Source of the DNA: Paludibaculum sp.
GTDB taxonomy: Bacteria > Acidobacteriota > Terriglobia > Bryobacterales > Bryobacteraceae
Assembly (NCBI GenBank): GCA_029973955.1
Contig: JARKQJ010000205.1
Span: 1 to 64,000 of the forward strand
Direction of reading: 5' to 3'
DNA: 64,000 nt
The position numbers were made by a program, and so were the translations under genes. Under the pieces are notes generated by a model. It saw nothing but the letters and a program-made list of their open reading frames with translations. It did no database searches and was not told the DNA's origin. Position 1 is the first letter of the stretch; every line of letters begins with the position of its first letter. Positions 61,289 through 64,000 of this stretch are shown piece by piece.

Positions 61289-61870
61289 GTGGCGCAATCT
61301 TCCACCGGTTCCGGGCCTCAGAGCAAGGCGGTCCGGTTCGCCCCCGCCCGCTCATATCTCACGGCTGCAGCCGTCGCTTTCGGCCTGGCTGCGTTTTCCG
61401 GCTGGATCGCGTTGCGCTGGATTCCTGCCGGTGTGCCTGCCGCCCTCCTACTGCTGAGCGCCGGCGCGGTGCTCTGGCTGGCCCTCCGCCCCGCCATCTA
61501 CATCTCCGATGCTGGCCTGAGCGTCGAGTCCACCGCCATCCGCTGGTCGGAAGTGCGGCGTGTCGATCAAACCGGCTGGGTTTCGCCGCTGGTCGTCTAC
61601 CTCACGCTGTGCGGCGGCGCGCGGCTCCGCCTGATCTACCCCGGCGAGACCGAAGAGTCGAACCGCCTGCTCCGCATGATCCAGCAGCGTTCCATCGGTG
61701 CACTGATCAACGGCGTACCCTACCGCCAGATCTTCGGCGATCCGAAGCCGGCCCAACCCGTGGCTCAACCAAAGCCCAAATTCCGCCTGCTGACGGAAGA
61801 AGACGAGGCTGAGGTCGAACGGCTTTATCACAGACTGCGCACCGCCGGCCGCATCGATCCCGAAAAATGA
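61289..61870 (+). CDS. Membrane protein of unknown function (193 aa)
   Basis: The protein has two adjacent hydrophobic helices (SYLTAAAVAFGLAAFSGWIA and AALLLLSAGAVLWLAL) followed by a cytoplasmic PH-like beta region (IYISDAGLSVESTAIRWSEV) and a charged C-terminal tail. The start is uncertain: GTG 61289 is taken, while TTG 61253 overlaps the previous stop and has no usable ribosome-binding site. The stop overlaps the YdcF gene start by 4 bp. Function unknown; a PH-like membrane sensor or an envelope factor is a guess. Confidence 0.72.
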   Translation: MAQSSTGSGPQSKAVRFAPARSYLTAAAVAFGLAAFSGWIALRWIPAGVPAALLLLSAGAVLWLALRPAIYISDAGLSVESTAIRWSEVRRVDQTGWVSPLVVYLTLCGGARLRLIYPGETEESNRLLRMIQQRSIGALINGVPYRQIFGDPKPAQPVAQPKPKFRLLTEEDEAEVERLYHRLRTAGRIDPEK

Positions 61871-62490
61871 AGCCTGCCCGACGTCTCCGCCGCGGCTTCG
61901 CCTTCCTCCCCATCCTGCTCATCCTGGCCGTCCTCGCCATCCTGTGGTGGCAGCGGCATCTGATCCTGGCGCCGGCCGGCACTCTGCTCGATGTCGGTGA
62001 GCCGCCGCAAAAGGCCGACGTGGCCCTGGTGCTGGCGGGGGGCTGGAAGGGCGAACGAGTGCTCTACGCAGGTGAACTGGTGCGCCAGGGCTACGTCCCT
62101 TACGCGCTATTAAGCGGGCCCAGTTTCTTCTATGAGCAGCCGGAGTGCAGTTACTCCATCCCCTACGCCGAGAAACATGGCTTTCCTGTCGCCTACTTCC
62201 AGTGCGCCCCGAACAATGCACGCTCCACGGGAGAAGAGGCCGCCGCCATGCTCCCCGAACTCCAGCGCCGCGGGGTGAGGAAGGTCCTCATCGTCAGCGT
62301 CCGCACGCATACGCGCCGCGCGCGCGCCATCTACTCCCGTCTGCCGCATGACGGCATCGAGTTCCTCTACGCATCCGCTGAAGACCCGTCCTTCCGCCTG
62401 CGGGAGTGGTACAAAACACGCGAAGGCAAGAAAGCCGTCCTGCTCGAATGGCTGAAGCTGATCACCTCCACCCTGGGTGTTGACCGATGA
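61867..62490 (+). CDS. YdcF-family (DUF218) membrane protein
   Basis: The 207-aa protein has an N-terminal helix (FAFLPILLILAVLAILWW) and a DUF218 domain with DVALVLAGGWKGERVLYAGEL, FQCAPNNARSTGEEAA and KVLIVSVRTHTRRARAIY, the pattern of YdcF/SanA-type proteins that act in envelope metabolism. It overlaps the ABC-transporter gene by 4 bp (ATGA). The enzyme activity of this group is unclear. Confidence 0.9.
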   Translation: MKPARRLRRGFAFLPILLILAVLAILWWQRHLILAPAGTLLDVGEPPQKADVALVLAGGWKGERVLYAGELVRQGYVPYALLSGPSFFYEQPECSYSIPYAEKHGFPVAYFQCAPNNARSTGEEAAAMLPELQRRGVRKVLIVSVRTHTRRARAIYSRLPHDGIEFLYASAEDPSFRLREWYKTREGKKAVLLEWLKLITSTLGVDR

Positions 62491-64000
62491 GGGAAGCCTT
62501 CCGCACAGCCTGGCCCTATCTGCGCAGGTACCGCCGCGGCCTGGCCCTGGGTGGGGCCGCACTGGTGCTCAAGGACGTCTTCAGCGTCATCATTCCTCTG
62601 ACGGTGAAGGCTGGCATCGACTCGCTCACTCAGCCCGGAGCGCCGCTCTCCCGCCTCTTCCTTTTCTGCGGCGCCCTTCTGCTGCTCTCCCTGCTGAAGG
62701 GCTTCTTCATGTACTGGATGCGCGTGATCATCGTCTCCATCTCCAGGGATGTCGAGTACGACATGCGCAACGACCTCTTCCGCAAGCTCGTGAGCCTCAG
62801 CCATGACTTCTACGGCCGCTACCGCACCGGCGACATCATGGCCCGCTCCACCAACGACCTCAACGCCGTCCGCATGATGCTCGGCCCCGCCGTCATGTAC
62901 TGGGCCGAAACCTCCCTCACCTTCGTCCTGGCCCTCGCCATCATGTTCTCCGTCGATTGGAGCCTCACCCTCTGGGCGCTCCTGCCGGCGCCGCTCATCA
63001 GCCTCGTCGTCATGGTCTTCGGCCACCGCATTCACGTCCGCTTTGAGGCCATCCAGAAGCTCTTCTCCGACATCTCCTCCCGCGTGCAGGAGAGCATCAG
63101 CGGCGTCCGCGTCATCCGCGCCTACGTCCAGGAGGAAGCTGAACTGCGCCGCTTCTCCGAACTAAACCGAGCCTACATCGCCGAAAGCATGAAGCTGGCC
63201 ACCCTCTCCGGACTCTTCATGCCGCTGCTGCAGTTCCTCGTCGGGCTCACCTTCCTGCTCGTCCTCTGGATCGGCGGGCTGCGTCTGCTGGAGCACCGCA
63301 TCAGTCTTGGCAGCTTCGTCATGTTCAATACCTTCATGGGCATGCTCGTTTGGCCCATGATCGCTTTCGGTTGGGTGGTGAACCTGATGCAGCGCGGCAG
63401 CGCCTCCATGAAGCGCCTGCGCGAGTTCTACGATCAGAACCCCTCCATCGCCGCGCCCGACTCTCCGCAAGCCATCCCCGCAGGAGTTCAGACGCTGGAG
63501 TATACGGACGTCACCCTCGCCTTCGACGGCCGTAACGCGCTCGACGGCGTCGCTCTTTCCATCCCGGCCGGCGCCACCGTCGCCATCGTCGGCCGCACGG
63601 GCAGCGGCAAGTCCACGCTCGTCATGCTGTCGGCCCGCATGTTCGATCCCACTGCCGGCCAGGTGTCCCTGGGCGGCATCGACCTGCGCAACCTCGATCC
63701 CACCGAACTCCGCCGCCGCATCGGCTTCGTGCCGCAGGAAACCTTCCTCTTCTCCGCCACCCTCGCTGAGAACATCGCTTTTGGCGTAGATTCCGCCACC
63801 GCGGAGGAGGTGCGCCGCGCCGCTGAGCTCGCCGGCCTCGCCGCCGATATCGACGGCTTCCCCAAGGGTTACGAGACCGAAGTAGGCGAGCGCGGCATCA
63901 CGCTCTCCGGCGGGCAGAAGCAGCGTACCGCCATCGCCCGCGCCCTGCTGCGCGAGCCCGAAATCCTGATCCTCGACGACGCCCTCTCCGCCGTCGACAC
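62487..64000 (+). CDS. ABC exporter, membrane and ATPase domains fused (partial, MsbA-like)
   Basis: The reading frame opens at ATG 62487 (overlapping the YdcF stop) and is still open at the window end, so 504 residues are seen and the C-terminal end is missing. Six membrane helices (residues about 20-320, with DFYGRYRTGDIMARSTNDL) precede the ATPase: Walker A GRTGSGKST (63591-63617), LSGGQKQR (63903-63926) and ILILDDALSAVD near the end. This is the half-size exporter layout of lipid or peptide exporters. With lpxC and the phospholipid gene upstream a lipid flippase role is plausible, but the subgroup is uncertain. Confidence 0.95.
   Translation, partial: MREAFRTAWPYLRRYRRGLALGGAALVLKDVFSVIIPLTVKAGIDSLTQPGAPLSRLFLFCGALLLLSLLKGFFMYWMRVIIVSISRDVEYDMRNDLFRKLVSLSHDFYGRYRTGDIMARSTNDLNAVRMMLGPAVMYWAETSLTFVLALAIMFSVDWSLTLWALLPAPLISLVVMVFGHRIHVRFEAIQKLFSDISSRVQESISGVRVIRAYVQEEAELRRFSELNRAYIAESMKLATLSGLFMPLLQFLVGLTFLLVLWIGGLRLLEHRISLGSFVMFNTFMGMLVWPMIAFGWVVNLMQRGSASMKRLREFYDQNPSIAAPDSPQAIPAGVQTLEYTDVTLAFDGRNALDGVALSIPAGATVAIVGRTGSGKSTLVMLSARMFDPTAGQVSLGGIDLRNLDPTELRRRIGFVPQETFLFSATLAENIAFGVDSATAEEVRRAAELAGLAADIDGFPKGYETEVGERGITLSGGQKQRTAIARALLREPEILILDDALSAVD

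Overview
The window looks like chromosomal DNA of a GC-rich Acidobacteriota, most likely from the Solibacter/Bryobacter/Paludibaculum branch. This is inferred from an Oar-like TonB receptor with an N-terminal carboxypeptidase-regulatory-like domain, a beta-propeller sensor kinase, many Tat-exported sugar-metabolism proteins and a Gram-negative envelope gene set (lpxC, MsbA-like exporter). No prophage, insertion sequence, CRISPR array or tRNA gene was recognised.

Layout. 0-0.65 kb: 3' end of a 23S rRNA gene, 5S rRNA and a terminator. 0.67-12.3 kb (+): propeller histidine kinase and LuxR-type regulator, an exported protein of unknown function, the TonB receptor, a GH38-like glycosidase and an isoprenylcysteine-methyltransferase-like membrane protein. 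12.3-16.1 kb (-): a GT2/DUF2304/GT39-like surface-glycan operon. 16.3-25.3 kb: sugar isomerase/epimerase-like TIM barrels, an acetyltransferase, a 788-aa protein of unknown function behind tandem terminators, a methyltransferase, a Gfo/Idh/MocA oxidoreductase, and carbonic anhydrase with a SulP transporter. 25.4-34.8 kb: a winged-helix regulator and GH-like hydrolase divergent from icd-purE-purK, then Nudix/U32 genes and an exported aldo/keto reductase. 35.1-35.9 kb: a gene-free stretch of strong hairpins that forms a duplicated structured element with compensatory base changes. 35.9-41.0 kb: an SDR, a tandem PepSY-like pair and an UvrD/AddA-like helicase-nuclease. 41.1-43.5 kb: a Crp/Fnr regulator, a radical SAM/SPASM protein and a hemerythrin protein, with two copies of one 14-bp palindrome at the two target promoters. 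43.5-49.4 kb (-): a six-gene corrinoid methyl-transfer operon with its own reductive activator. 49.4-54.3 kb (-): a second GT operon with the same GT2/DUF2304/membrane-GT core as the first. 54.3-64 kb: a MetE-core protein, a TolB-like propeller, leuS, nfo, lpxC, a CDP-alcohol phosphatidyltransferase, a YdcF protein and an ABC exporter cut by the window end.

The genes suggest a saprotroph that senses and takes up polymeric carbon, builds a complex glycosylated envelope and has a low-oxygen or nitrosative-stress branch (Crp/Fnr, radical SAM, hemerythrin) beside corrinoid C1 metabolism. The least explained items are the structured element at 35.2-35.8 kb, the corrinoid operon with unknown methyl donor, and the 788-aa protein. 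Strand composition also changes in blocks regardless of gene direction: the + strand is C-rich in about 0.7-12 kb and 54-64 kb and G-rich in about 21-52 kb.
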